From Conchocele bisecta (lineage: Eukaryota; Mollusca; Bivalvia; Lucinida; Thyasiridae), in the NCBI GenBank assembly GCA_029237695.1, contig CM055266.1:119139581-119203580 (forward strand): 64,000 nucleotides of DNA, in the 5' to 3' direction. Within the stretch, counting starts at the first letter, position 1. Each line of letters starts with the position of its first letter. Below, one piece after another: positions 1-10,930 of the stretch. The notes beneath the pieces are model-generated. The model was not told the DNA's origin. It saw only the letters and a list, made by a program, of their open reading frames with translations, and did no database searches. Position numbers and translations under genes: made by a program.

Positions 1-52
1 GGGTGGTGCGCCCATAGTACCGAGTCAGCAGGCTCTGTCGCAAGGCCTCGCC
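1..52 (-). CDS. ITPR: IP3 receptor exon, truncated by window edge
   Basis: The first 52 bases, read on the minus strand, follow an acceptor TTGTACTTCAG and encode GEALRQSLLTRYYGRTT. The vertebrate IP3R1 equivalent is GEALRQVLVNRYYG, so the match is clear despite the short length. The exon starts in phase 0, which fits the phase-0 end of the preceding coding exon whether or not the 48-bp exon at 10800-10847 is included. In vertebrates this stretch opens the segment after the SII site and lies just before a protein-kinase-A site. The rest of the gene, including the transmembrane channel, lies outside the window. Confidence 0.93.
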
Positions 53-992
53 CTGAAGTACAACTTTATCTTAATTCAATACACTCTTGGATAAATGTAA
101 ACTTGAACCCCTTGCGAGCTATGACATGATCATGTTATATCGAAAATTGTTATAATGAAAAGTGTTACTGGCACAAATGGGTGAGGAAGAATTAACAAAA
201 TGAATACATGATTCAGTGTTGTGCCGATGTTACATAGCAGCTATATGAAATATACATGAAGGGATCAGTGTAACAAGGGAGCTAAGTCCAAATGGAGTTT
301 TTCTCTAGTCTTCCACCGACTCCTTCAATTAAACTTAGTAGTTCCATGCATCATGAAATTACATTTCTACACGGGAATCGGGGTAACACGGGTATTGGTG
401 TATTTGCTTTCAAGCGCATATTTTTCATCACATGCATCGGATCGCCGTCTAATTATGAAGTCCACTTCACAGCAAGTCATGCTTGTGTAATTCTCGACAA
501 AAGCATTAAAACATCAATTTTTTAAGTAGACATGTATAATCTGACATTCCAATAACAGTTTCGACGATTGGTGTGTATTGATCCAATTTTCAAAAGCCAG
601 TTTATATTGCCTCGAGCCGATATCGATGAACAACCGGATCTGACCTTGGTGACCAAACAGGTATTTTCAGATTAAAAAATGTGTCAACACAGGAGTCTGA
701 CAGATGAATTCATTGCTGGAACGAAGATAAGGTTGAATTGTGAATTGTCACACACAGATATAATGTCGGTATAAATTTTATTAAATACATAACGTTAAAC
801 CACCGATACCCGTGTATGCGAGGCTATAATGAATGCTAAATGTTAGACAATGAACAGCTATATCCCAGGGCTAGTGGACCTGAAGATTGTTTCATTGTTT
901 AATAGCTATGTCCCTGATTGGGGTGGGTTTGTATTAGCTGTATGACCAGTCAACAGTCATGCGAATTTGGGACTATGCTGGTCACAATGGAC
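53..992. other. Intronic sequence with nothing recognised
   Basis: AT-rich intron sequence next to the partial IP3R exon. I see no exon, RNA gene or clear repeat border here on either strand. Confidence 0.5.
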
Positions 993-1564
993 TATAGTCT
1001 GTTTCACGAAACCTGCCCAAATTTTACGGCTACCGGTATATAAACAATTCAAAAACAATATTTTTTTCGATAATATTAAATTAAAGCAAAATTTAAGAAT
1101 GAGCCTTCTTTTTATTTCGTGAAATTTGGTCAAATATTGGTTTTATTAGGAAAAATTGATTTCTCTATGGGAATTTAACATGGGGGGAAAAGAGGCAGAG
1201 GAGTGTGGGAGGAGTCAAAAAACATTTATTTTTGGAAATTGACTCCGAAACCTAGCTAGATAGCTTGGAAATGATCTAACTAAGAAAACAAAAGTTAAAT
1301 TTTAAAAATCGGTCCAGTATTTCTGAAATTCTAAAAAATTTCCCCATGTCACTCTGTGAAGATGTCTATGGAGATTTAACATGGGGAAATTTTGTTTTCG
1401 CAATAAAATCAATATTTGACCAAATTTCACGAAATAAAAAGAAGGCTCATTCTAGGCTCATTCTTAATTTTTCCTTTTATAATTTAATATTATCAAAAGA
1501 AATCTTGTTTTTGAATTGTTTATATAGCCGTAAAATTTGGGCAGCTTTCGTGAAACAGACAGTA
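993..1564. mobile_element. Fold-back MITE with AGTCTGTTTCACGAAA ends (copy 1)
   Basis: A long fold-back: the left end AGTCTGTTTCACG is repeated inverted as CGTGAAACAGACA on the right, and the arms share AAGAATGAGCCTTCTTTTTA and a mirrored AACATGGGG block. A second copy lies at 50769-51329, where the ends are flanked by TA on both sides. No coding capacity; a mariner-like origin is possible from the TA flanks. Confidence 0.75.
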
Positions 1565-1727
1565 AGATACTGATTGTCGACTTTTGGAGAATATATGACA
1601 TTCTAAAATTACACAAAATTTATGGGCTTATTGAGTCTTTGAGCAGTGTATATCCTGATCAGCAGGCACATTTAACACACTTAAATGCAGTCTGATACAG
1701 CTATATGGTTTGCTAGAACCATCAACA

Positions 1728-2123
1728 GGGCTCCAGATAAGGAATTAGTAATTGAGTATTTTCACTCCATCATATCTGAAGCAATTGGGTATTTCAATAT
1801 TTTAATTGGGTAAAATAAAGTCACACTACTGTTTACACATCAACATACAGCAATTATTGAATAGTTTGCTTCAAAATGAAAACATGTCTTGGCATTTCAT
1901 TAGAATTGTCTCCTTGGAGACAATTCTAATGAAATACCAAGATGTGTTTTCATGGAAAATAAGAAAAATATGCTATACTTGTGGTCTGTTTATTGTTTTC
2001 TGTAGCATGATAAAGGTACCACAAATTTGTTATTGCTTTTTGATACTCGCTACTTCTGATTTCAATTGGGTTTTTGGCAATTTTCATTGGGTATTTACGC
2101 AAATACGCAGCTTATCTGGAGCT
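1728..2123. mobile_element. MITE with GGCTCCAGATAAG / CTTATCTGGAGC ends (copy 1)
   Basis: The terminal inverted repeat GGCTCCAGATAAG recurs inverted at the right end, CTTATCTGGAGC. Other copies lie at 3361-3717 and 57057-57413. The centre holds a small perfect hairpin, AGAATTGTCTCC / GGAGACAATTCT. Non-coding. Confidence 0.75.
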
Positions 2124-2397
2124 CGGCATCAAAAAGTGTAGGATCTCAAATTAAAAGTCCCACCCGAATGACTAAAGATCCATCAAGAATATGTCCACAA
2201 TGTAATAGTGAATAGCGCCAAGATGAAACTGTGCAGAAGTGCAGGTTCATTCATCTGAGGCTACTACACTGGTCACAGACTCAGTCAGCCTGTTCTTTCT
2301 CATGGTAGGACAAATTGTGGATACAGCAAGACAAGAATACATGGGAATCCGTGAGCTGGACCAGCGAGTATATAAAACTTTCTCATGAGCATGTCCT

Positions 2398-2740
2398 CAA
2401 TTCTTGTGCTCAAAATCAAAAAGTTTGATTGGCCGAGGCTGAGCTGTGCTCAGTCTCGGCCAATCAAACTGTTTGATTTGACCTGGACCGGTTATTATAA
2501 ATATATTTAAACCTCAGTATACTTCTGACATTCAAAATCAAGATGATTGATTGGTTGAGGCTGAGATATGCTCAGCCTCGGTCAATCAAACTGCTTGATT
2601 TGACCTGGACCTGTTATTATCAATTTGATTAAACCAAAGAATATACTTCAATCTCACACTAAAATCGAGAAGATTGATTGGTTGAGGCTGAGCTGTGCTC
2701 AGTCTCGGCCAATCAAACTGTGTGATTTTGCATACAAATT
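2398..2740. repeat. Three tandem hairpin units of about 125 bp
   Basis: Three successive units each contain a stem-loop built from GATTGGCCGAGGCTGAG and its complement CTCAGTCTCGGCCAATC, or close variants, separated by similar linker text with a CCTGGACC...TTATTAT motif. Related single hairpins occur at 16179-16256 and 20222-20455. Non-coding. Confidence 0.75.
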
Positions 2741-2862
2741 TAGAGAGTGTGCTCAGAAAGTTGTTATAAGCGCAAGTCCAGTTGTAATGTATGACATGTG
2801 ACGTTGTGTCATGCAGTTAGATATCAAGGTCACTTACTGGTGCAGGGGTCAAACAAAAACTA

Positions 2863-3116
2863 TTAACCCTTAGACCGCTACTCACAACAATTGTCGTCTG
2901 CTGTTGCTTTTATATCTTGCATTATTTCTCAATAAAAACATGGTTTGACAGCACTTCAGAATCATTTCCAACTGAAATGATTCTGAAGTGCTGTCAAAGC
3001 ATGTTGTAAATTATTCTAAAGTGCTGTCAAAGCATGTTTTTGATGATGAAAATGGAAAAGAGAAAATAAACAGCAGACGGCACTGAAAACAAATAAGTTA
3101 GCGGTGTAAAGGTTAA
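2863..3116. mobile_element. TTAA-flanked fold-back MITE, family A copy
   Basis: Begins TTAACCCTTAGACCGCTA and ends in the inverse, GCGGTGTAAAGGTTAA. The inside folds on itself through GTCGTCTGCTG / CAGCAGACG and GAATCATTTCCA / TGAAATGATTC. TTAA target sites with CCC-starting ends are typical of piggyBac-type elements, hence a likely piggyBac-derived MITE. At least nine clear copies and several diverged ones occur in this window. Confidence 0.85.
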
Positions 3117-3360
3117 CCCAATGAAGTGTATGGATACAATACTGTTTATTGTAAAAAATCTGATTATTTTGTTATTTCTCCTTAAAAGTATATGTTTTTA
3201 CTGCTCATCTCATCGAAATGGCTAAAATTAGTGGTAACAAACATCCAAATTTTCATACTACTGTAATTGGATCCGACCTATAATGGGTTAAACAGAATGG
3301 GACAATATTATAGTACAAATTAACATCCGACATAAGAGATGTGCCATGAAAATTAAACCA

Positions 3361-3717
3361 GAGCTCCAGATAAGGTGTGTGTTGGCATATTTTAAGCAAT
3401 TATTTTAGCTGAATACGCATTGATTATCAAAAGTGGGTGTACAATATTCGCACAGCAATGTGAAAATATGCATTGATTTTCAAATTGAGTAGTGAAAATA
3501 CTGTCATAAAGTTGAAAATTCACTTAGTTGAGCTGCAAAAAGCAAACAGTTTTTGCAGCTCAAATAAGTGAATTTTTTATTTTTTTATATTTGTTTATCC
3601 TTTGTTCCCTATTTAATAGTGAAGAAAATCAATAATCCATTTGCAAAAGTAAAATACGCAATGATTTTGAAATCAGGGGGTATAGTACGCTTTAGACACA
3701 AAGCTTATCTGGAGCTC
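3361..3717. mobile_element. MITE with GAGCTCCAGATAAG ends (copy 2)
   Basis: Starts GAGCTCCAGATAAG and ends CTTATCTGGAGCTC. Internal arms include TGAAAATTCACTTAGTTGAG and its rough inverse. Same family as 1728-2123 and 57057-57413. Confidence 0.78.
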
Positions 3718-3883
3718 TGTTAAACACACAAGAATTTTAGGCAAAAGGTGATTTGTAGGGGGTGGATATCAGATGTCTGGATGGATGGAAAGACAAATGA
3801 ACAAACTCCCAATGTAACAAAATATTAGTTGAGAACAGTACCTCTTGCAATCTACGGTACTCCCATACCGTCCATAGCCAAAG

Positions 3884-4127
3884 TTAACTCTTTGCATGCT
3901 AGCGGCGAAAATATCCGCCAAACGAATTGGGAGTATATGTTTTATTTCTCTCTGTAAATAAGTCTTGAAATTTCATTAGAATTGAGTCCTCAGGACTCAA
4001 TTCTAATGAAATTCCAAGACATATTCATGATATTTACAGGGAGAAATACAAGAAAATATGATTAATTTTTTTCCGCTTGTTTTGAACTCTTTATAGCCCA
4101 CAAGTTTCCCAGCATGCAAAGAGTTAA
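3884..4127. mobile_element. TTAA-flanked MITE, family B (copy 1)
   Basis: Starts TTAACTCTTTGCATGCT and ends AGCATGCAAAGAGTTAA, with a central perfect hairpin built from TCATTAGAATTGAGTCC. Same architecture as family A but different sequence. A second copy lies near 10411-10670. Confidence 0.82.
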
Positions 4128-4504
4128 GGGGTTCCCTCATTGGTTTCCACTGCAGAATAGCGAATCAGATATGATTCGCACTTTAGCCGTTGTGAAATTG
4201 TGAAAGTTTCTATATTTTTTAACTGAAATGTCAACATTATGAAAATAACATATTCCAGTAATTATGACAATTTACACATGTAGACCTGGGGCCCGTTTCA
4301 CTAAACTTCTTACGATACAAACTTTCTTACGTCTACGATACGTTTTGTACGAACTTCTTGCAAACTTCTTACGTGCGTTTCACTAATATGTTCGTGCAAA
4401 ATTTCTTAAGTTACAAACTTCTTAAGAACTCTTCAGTATTGGAAATCCATCAAGCCCTTTGAATGTAAACTTCCGGTCCAACTTTGACAACCAGACGACA
4501 GCTA

Positions 4505-4840
4505 TCAAATCAACTTCCTTAGTGCAGCATGCTGAAAACTAGGAAAGTGAATGGGACTGACACTAAGTGTCCCATCCACGGCGCCCAGGGTGTTCGGAAT
4601 CCTGGCCACACTGTACAAGGCTTTTTTTACAGTTGGCCAGGTCTTGTTCCTCGGTGGGAAAACTGATGTTGTCCAGTCAATTATTGATGGGTGATACAAC
4701 ATCATTAATACACCGATAAATTGAACTCCTAGAGACACCGTGGATGTCGCCAGCCTCAGAGTAGAACTCACCCTTCGCCAGGTAGCGCAGGGAACCAATG
4801 TCTGCAAAGTTTCAAGTCCTTGAGTCTTTGATGATCTCAA
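4505..4840 (-). pseudogene. PIF/Harbinger (HARBI1-like) transposase fragment
   Basis: A 111-codon open stretch on the minus strand contains VARIPNTLGAVDGT, matching the conserved G-x-(I/V)-DGT block of PIF/Harbinger (DDE, IS5-like) transposases; its Asp is the first catalytic residue. Upstream text LRLATSTVSLGVQFIGVLMM resembles the helical region before that block. The length is about a third of a normal transposase, and the second Asp and the Glu regions are not seen downstream, so it is a non-functional remnant. Its place inside matching terminal repeats supports the assignment. Confidence 0.72.
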
Positions 4841-5636
4841 ATGTGATTTTTATTTGCTTTAGTTTGTTACTGTATACTATACGGGGCATGGAGTTGCTAT
4901 ATTGGCCATCTTAGTATATTCAATCCATCAGTAACTTTTACCTCTTGTGGCGTTTGACAAATACCACAAATAATTTGACATAAATACAAATTTGTGCAAC
5001 GTCCTATTGGTTGTTTTCATCACACTTTTATACAAAGTCTGATTTCCTATTACTTTTAGGGGGAAGGGGCCAAGTGGCTTTGGTTTGGTATGGACCTGGA
5101 ACCAGGTCGGGTTATTCTAATTTCAGGGATGAATATATTTTTTTTATGTACGTATTCCGTTCTGATTTTGGGATCCCCCCTCCAATGCAGCAGGTACAAT
5201 ACGGGATCGAACCAGTTGGCCAGGCCTTACATGACCTTAACCTGTTGTATAGCTTTCTGGCATAATATTTATAGCACGCTGTTGTCATATCTGTCTATAA
5301 TTTTTTGCACCACATTGTAATACTTTTTCTGTCATGTTATTTGCTGCGTGTGTCAAACGGCCGAAGTGATGAAACTGTAAGATGGCTGTACATACAAAGA
5401 TGGCGGAGATGGTAACTCGATGTACCATAATATAGTATGTATACAGTAACACAAAAATGTTGTTTTCTGAAAATGTTCTGGAAATTGCTGCAAACATTAG
5501 ACGGACATGGGTAATATTCCTAATATAAATATGATAACAAATTACATATATTACTTTTGAAAGTGATTTGAATTGTTTTTTTCATCCATTTCACCCCTAC
5601 ACCACACTACAATTATAGTGAATCACTCCTCCTTAA

Positions 5637-6030
5637 ACCACATTATATCAGGCTGGATTTGCTGGCTAACTGATCGGAAGGTAAAATTATAGTGAGTAAC
5701 TACTCCATAAGCCACGTTATATCAGGCTGCATTTGTTGGGATAACTGATAAGCATCTACAATTATAAGCCACGTTATATCAAGCTGCATTTGTTGGGCTG
5801 ACTGATCAACAGCTATAAGTATAATGAGTCACTAATCTATAAGCCACGTTATTTCAGGCTGCATATGCTGGCTAACTGATCAGCAGGTACAAGAACAGTG
5901 AGTCACTATTCTATAAGCCACGTTATATCAGGCTGCATTTGCTGGACTAACTGATCAACTGCTACAAGTGTAGTGAGTCACTAATATATAAACCACGTTA
6001 TATCCAGATTTAATTTGCTGGCTAACTGAT
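5637..6030. repeat. Tandem array of about 75-bp units inside the Harbinger element
   Basis: About six degenerate units share TAAGCCACGTTATATCAGGC, then TGCATTTGCTGG and CTAACTGATCA. Starts are near 5637, 5711, 5768, 5843, 5917 and 5991, mostly 74-75 bp apart with one shorter unit. Non-coding. Confidence 0.85.
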
Positions 6031-6599
6031 AAGCAGCTAAAGCTAGAAAATCTGGTCTGTCTACGCACTTAGGGCCCCTATAAGTGATTTGAGAAACTTA
6101 CAAAAACTTACAAAAAATAAACACACAAACAGACAGACGGACAGACAAAAACATTAAAAATAAAATAAACAGACGAACGGACGTACAATCAGTAGTGAGG
6201 GTAATTGTATTAATGTATCGTTACTAAGTGATGCCAAATGTTATTCATGGAATACATGTATGGCAGCCGTGACACTTGCGATAAAAAATCTTCGTACGAC
6301 AGCCCAATATCTTAAGACTTACGAGGAAAGTTACGAACTTCGCAAAAACGTTTGCACGAAGTTGACATTAGTGAAACGGTAAAATGCGCCTAAGAAATTA
6401 TCGTAAGAAGTTTAGTGAAACGGGTCCCTGATATGTAAATTTAAGCTAGACTCAGCAAGTGACTCACTCAGCCAGTGGCAGCCAAATTCAACATGTAAAA
6501 GTCAAGATGGGGTCCATTTTCTGGAAAGGCAAAATTTAATTTTCTAAACTCTCTGAATTATTAGTTTGTATTTATTTTATAATACTAATATAATACTAA

Positions 6600-6967
6600 A
6601 CAAGAAATGCGTCTGTCGAACGCGGATGCCACCTGCAGCATATTTGAGAAACTGTGACAAAGTGGTTAACCGAAAACGGACGGACGGACGGACGGACAGA
6701 CAGACGGACGTTCTTACAATACTATACTTATGTGGCTTATCACATGTTAAATATTAGCCACATAAAACGATTTTTAGCCACATAAAAGGATTTTTTAGGT
6801 GGCTAATTGTAACCAACCCTATCCTTTACCAAGTCCATAACCCTGTGGGGCTAGCCACATAAGTACCCTAATGTGTGCCCAGACAGACGGACAGACGGAC
6901 AGACGGATGGACGGACGGACAGTCCAAACACTTATGCCACCCGTTTCTTCGAAACACGGTGGCATAA
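6600..6967. mobile_element. ACAAGAAATG...GGTGGCATAAAA element with GGAC tracts (copy 1)
   Basis: Starts ACAAGAAATGCGTCTGTCGA and ends TTCGAAACACGGTGGCATAA. It holds two GGAC/AGAC tetranucleotide tracts and a mirrored block TATGTGGCTTATCACATG / GCCACATAAGTACCC. The same design recurs at 37490-37770 (partial) and 53863-54433. Non-autonomous; class not certain. Confidence 0.72.
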
Positions 6968-7500
6968 AAAAATTCCGGGTGGAAAATATACAAAATATGT
7001 CACAATTAACTGCTAAAGTGGGAATCAGACCTGATTCACTATTCTGCAGAGTAAGCTTATGAGTGGAATCGTGACTCTGGCTACAGACGGTACAGGAGTA
7101 GATTGCAAGAGTTACTCTTCGCAACTACACCCCCACCAGCTCACCAAATATCCTGCTGCTGTGGTGGCGGGGAGGGGTTGGGGGTTGAGAAGGTTGGAGT
7201 GTGGGGCACATTTATTGTGTGTGATTTAAAATATATTTGCTCAATCAAGACATATATGATACTAGTCACATTCACCAAGCATACAGCTACTATCTGGCAT
7301 TACATGGTATATACCACAGGGGTTCAACTTGATTCGCTATTGCTATAGAAATTTAGGATTTACTTTCCTTGAGAGTAGGAAGACTCCATTTGTTTTATAG
7401 ATATGGTACCAACTCGGGTAGACATCAAGCTTGTATTGTAACAAAACTCATGTTCTAAAGTATCATACCTGCGGCAGAGATATAATACGTCAAATGATGC
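6968..7500. other. Intronic sequence with nothing recognised
   Basis: No exon signature, RNA gene or clear repeat border was found. A GC-richer patch near 7125-7200 is low complexity and not exon-like. Confidence 0.45.
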
Positions 7501-7731
7501 TTAACCCTTAGACCGCTACACACAACAATTGTCGTCTGCTGTTGCTTTTATATCTTGCCTTATTTCTCAATAAAAACATGGTTTGACAGAATCATTTCTG
7601 AAGTGTTGTCAAAGCATGTTGTAAATTATTCTAAAGTGCTGTCAAAGCATGTTTTTGATGATAAAAATGGAAAATAGAACATAAACAGCAGGTTTATGAA
7701 GCAAAAATTAAGATAGCGGTGTAAGGGTTTA
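7501..7731. mobile_element. Family A fold-back MITE
   Basis: Starts TTAACCCTTAGACCGCTACA and ends AGCGGTGTAAGGGTTT; the right TTAA is changed to TTTA. The central stem is shortened relative to the copy at 2863-3116. Confidence 0.82.
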
Positions 7732-7859
7732 TGAAGCAGAGACCAACATCTGGGTTTGTGGTTCATTAAACAATAATACACAAAAAATATCATATTTTAT
7801 GTATTTCAGCAAAATGGAGATAATTCTCATCATATAGAGGATATTCCATCATACATATG

Positions 7860-7977
7860 GAATAGCGGCAAATAATACACAAGTGTGTGTCGGCTTCCGC
7901 GTAAGCAACGAGTGAGTGTAGCGAACGAGTTGCTTGCACGGACGCCGAAGGACACAAGTGTATTATTTCTGCTATTC
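7860..7977. repeat. Imperfect inverted repeat
   Basis: GAATAGCGGCAAATAATACA and AGTGTGTGTCGGC pair with GCCGAAGGACACAAGTGTAT and TATTTCTGCTATTC. The AGCAACGAGTGAG / CGAACGAGTTGCT centre also pairs. Probably a small fold-back element. Confidence 0.65.
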
Positions 7978-8662
7978 AAAGATGTACGATGGAATATCAT
8001 ATTTAAAACACTTCCGCGGCGGATATATATGCACATTTAGTCCATTTTTGAGATTATAATCAATGAATTGTGATGTGCGCATGAATAGTTATACAATGAC
8101 GTGTTTTCCTGCGTTGTGACATTACGTTGTGTGACATCAAATGTGACGTCATGTAAACTTTTTGAAATAAAAATTACGCAGCTGTTTCTATGAACCAGAT
8201 ATATTTGAGTGCATGTTTGAAATGTGTTCAATGACATTAATATTCTAGATTAGACAGTTTCCAAATTTTCAAATAACTTTATTTTGACTGTAATAAAAAT
8301 TAAACATTATGCATGGAAGCTTGTGGTTTGCAAGAAAACAGGCGCGCAATTACGGGTGTTCTCTTCACTGTACAATGTATATTATTTGTAAGGAGTTGAT
8401 TATGGGTTTTCTCTCACAGCGAAACCCGTGCAAATAATTTGCAAGAGTGTAATAAATATTAAATTTCGACCAAATTACATGAGCAATTATACAATCACTG
8501 AATTTGTTACGATACAAGATTGTGGCTATCCTAGCTTTGAACTTTGAACCGAGTGCATATTTCACTTTCACCACAGCTACCATAATATATACACCATCTT
8601 CCAACAACAGTAAACTACCTATACAAATCGTATATGTTACACTATAATAATGCAGCTACCGT

Positions 8663-9276
8663 TATACAATCGATCACCAGTATGTCGAAGTTGAAAGGAG
8701 ACCGTCCATATAGTCGAGATAGGACTAGGTTCGAGATAGCGATGAAGTGACATGGTCGAATAATTTTGTGACAAATATGAAATCATGTTACCCATTACAC
8801 CACGAGTAAACAATTACGTATTAACCAATGACCAAAGGTAGTAAGCTAATCAACATTACAAGGTGGCTTCATGACTTGCTTAAATGACAAGCGTGATATG
8901 CTTGATGAATCGTGTCAAACACTCAAATATATCCAGGTGGACCAATTAAGCTAACAACCTGAGGTAGGTGTGAATTTATTTTGTTTGATAATATGTTTTC
9001 AAAATTAGTGTCAACCAAATCGATCTTGGCAGTCAGGTACTTAGGCGATTTATCCAAGTGTTTATTTGATCGAGATAACGATTTTTAACAAACTTTTATG
9101 CGGAGGGGACAGAATGAACAGTTGAGATAGAGAACATATACGACATAGGGCATGGTCGAGATAGCCGATGAAATTTATATTAAACCAATAAGGATATATT
9201 TCGGGACTTTAGTGAATCATCGAGATAGGGGATATCATCGAGATACTGATATTCGAGATACTGGTGCTCGACTGTA
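8663..9276. mobile_element. Element with TCGAGCAC ends and repeated CGAGATA words (copy 1)
   Basis: The left end is a mutated ACAATCGATCACCAGTATGT and the right end ATACTGGTGCTCGACTGTA. The body is rich in TCGAGATAG words. The fuller copy at 26943-28004 has clean ends, ACAGTCGAGCACAAGTATCT and its inverse. Pogo/mariner-type elements often show such ends flanked by TA. Non-coding. Confidence 0.68.
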
Positions 9277-9372
9277 TACATGTTGTACTACAATGACGAT
9301 ATCAGTCAACTATCAGAGAAATCAGTATATAAATCACTGTACAATATACAATGCACAAATGTAATTCTCCTG

Positions 9373-9581
9373 GGGGCCGTTTCACTAAACTTTGTACAAC
9401 TAAAATGTTCGTAAGTGCAAAATTATGATAGTCTGTAAATTTCACATTAACAATGTTTTCTTGTAAACAATTATTGGATTTACATTTATTGAGCATAGGC
9501 TGCATTAATTTAAATTTCCAGACAATTCTAAATTTGCGATTACGAACATTTTAGTCGTACAAAGTTTAGTGAAACGGGACC
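9373..9581. mobile_element. Harbinger-type MITE (copy 1)
   Basis: Terminal inverted repeats GGGGCCGTTTCACTAAACTT and AAGTTTAGTGAAACGGGACC match the ends of the larger element at 4289-6427. The flanks are CTG (left) and CAG (right). Confidence 0.82.
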
Positions 9582-9632
9582 CAGGACTGGACTATAAAAC
9601 TATTTATAATTTTTAAGTAAAGACAACACTTA

Positions 9633-10110
9633 TTAAAGGTACATGCCCACTCAGTAGGCACAAAATTCTGTATAGGAATTAAATAAGCGTATAATTGTGT
9701 CACTATTCCACCAGTTCTAAAAATACGAGTGCCTGCTATACAGATATAATCATTTAGTAATATTTAATTTACTGATAGTGACTCGCAGTGGTATCAGGCT
9801 ATTTTCATATGCAAATGAGGCATGATATTTTTTAATTACTTATACTAATTAAATGTGGGACCTGAAAAAATCTAAAAATAAATACAGAGAATAAATAGTG
9901 TCCATTAACATTTTAAGGAAACACGGTTATCGCCCATGATATCAGTGTGGAAATTTACGTCTGATATAAAATGTATAACACTGCCAATCAATACGTGGGG
10001 TAATGGTGAATGAATGTTTATTTTGCCACTTGTAATTTTTAGAACTGGTGGAATAGTGACAACTATATGCACTTATTTAATTCCTATAAACAACATAAAG
10101 AACTATGAAC
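9633..10110. mobile_element. TTAA-flanked AGGTACATGCCCACTCAG element (copy 1)
   Basis: Starts TTAAAGGTACATGCCCACTC and shares its body, in inverse arrangement, with 53544-54635, where both ends are intact and flanked by TTAA. Here the right end has decayed. Confidence 0.7.
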
Positions 10111-10127
10111 AATAAATTTCCCATGTT

Positions 10128-10322
10128 TTAAACCTTTCCGTGCTGTATTGAATTTTGTCATCTGCTGCTGATTGTTAATTTTCCATTTTTGTCATTAAAA
10201 ACATGGTTTGAGAGCATTTTAGAATCATTCCCATTGGAAATGCTTCTAATGTGCTGCCAAAGCAGACGAGAAAATATAATAAAAAATAAACAGCAGACGA
10301 CAAAATTTAATTCAGCATTCTA
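10128..10322. mobile_element. Diverged family A MITE
   Basis: Contains TTTTGTCATCTGCTGCTG paired with CAGCAGACGACAAAATTTAA and a central ATCATTCCCATTGGAAATG hairpin, as in family A, but the outer ends are degenerate. Confidence 0.6.
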
Positions 10323-10355
10323 GGTGCTATCATACATAAACTAAAAGTTCCACTG

Positions 10356-10439
10356 ATTCAAAGGATAACAAAATTGACATTTAACTCTTCGCATGTTAAC
10401 ATGCGAAGAGTTAAATGTCAATTTTGTTATCCTTTGAAT
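10356..10439. repeat. Perfect 84-bp palindrome
   Basis: The two 42-base arms are exact reverse complements with no spacer, centred on GTTAAC between 10397 and 10398. Each arm carries the family B end TTAACTCTTCGCATG, so two family B ends appear joined head to head. A family B body follows at once. Confidence 0.92.
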
Positions 10440-10670
10440 GTAACAGCCAACAAATTAGGAGTATTTTTCTTATTTCTATCTCTAAATATGTCTTGGAATG
10501 TCATTAGAATAGCACCATCTGGACATGACGTTCTCTGGGCTCAATTCTAATGAAATTCCAAAACATATCAAGATATTTACAGGGAGAAATAAAAGAAAAT
10601 ACAATGAATTGTCATCTGCTATTTTTGAACTATTTATAGTCGACAAGTGTCCCAGCATGCAATGAGTTAA
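10411..10670. mobile_element. TTAA-flanked MITE, family B (copy 2)
   Basis: The right end AGCATGCAATGAGTTAA closes at 10670. The interior holds TGTCATTAGAATAGCACC and GGCTCAATTCTAATGAAATT, as in 3884-4127. The left end is merged into the palindrome at 10356-10439. Confidence 0.7.
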
Positions 10671-10799
10671 TACCATACCGTTGCAGACAGATGAGAGTAA
10701 CAAACATTGACAATGATATATGTTGCCACCTCGACCATCCAATACCACAGCTCGAGTACAAGGTGTCATGCACTATAGACACGTCAATGTTAGTCTTAC

Positions 10800-10847
10800 C
10801 CGTCGCTGGTCATCCACCTCCTTCTTAGGCAAAGCTTTCATGTCCAC
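10800..10847 (-). CDS. ITPR: Candidate short IP3 receptor exon at the SII position
   Basis: A 48-bp segment encodes VDMKALPKKEVDDQRR, phase 0 on both sides. It sits between an acceptor-like tract (TTTCTTTCTCGCTGC then ATATAAG) and a good donor, GTAAGA. It lies between the exon ending DYGDK and the exon starting GEALRQ. In vertebrate ITPR1 exactly this position holds the alternatively spliced SII segment, which ends in a charged stretch just before GEALR. That position, the phase and the charged DDQRR ending are the support. The acceptor is weaker than others in the gene, and so short a peptide cannot be identified by similarity alone, so it could be a cassette exon or a chance match. Confidence 0.55.
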
Positions 10848-10930
10848 CTTATATGTGTGCAGCGAGAAAGAAATCATGATGAATGAACCAGAGTACCGTA
10901 ATAACCCTATAATTATTGGATGCATTTTAT

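Larger units (their letters stand above)
4289..6427. mobile_element. Harbinger-type DNA transposon, decayed
   Basis: Terminal inverted repeats: left GGGCCCGTTTCACTAAACTT (from 4289), followed by CTTACGAT; right ATCGTAAGAAGTTTAGTGAA then ACGGGTCC ending at 6427. Both sides are flanked by CTG (4286-4288 and 6428-6430), a 3-bp duplication. The inside carries a PIF/Harbinger-like transposase remnant (4505-4840, minus) and a tandem array (5637-6030). Four short elements with related ends are found at 9373, 29863, 33483 and 42918, likely MITEs mobilised by this group. Confidence 0.82.

Noticed and set aside
4505..4840. An intact, domesticated HARBI1-like gene
   Set aside because: Only about a third of the length remains, later catalytic residues are not found, and it sits within the element's own terminal repeats.
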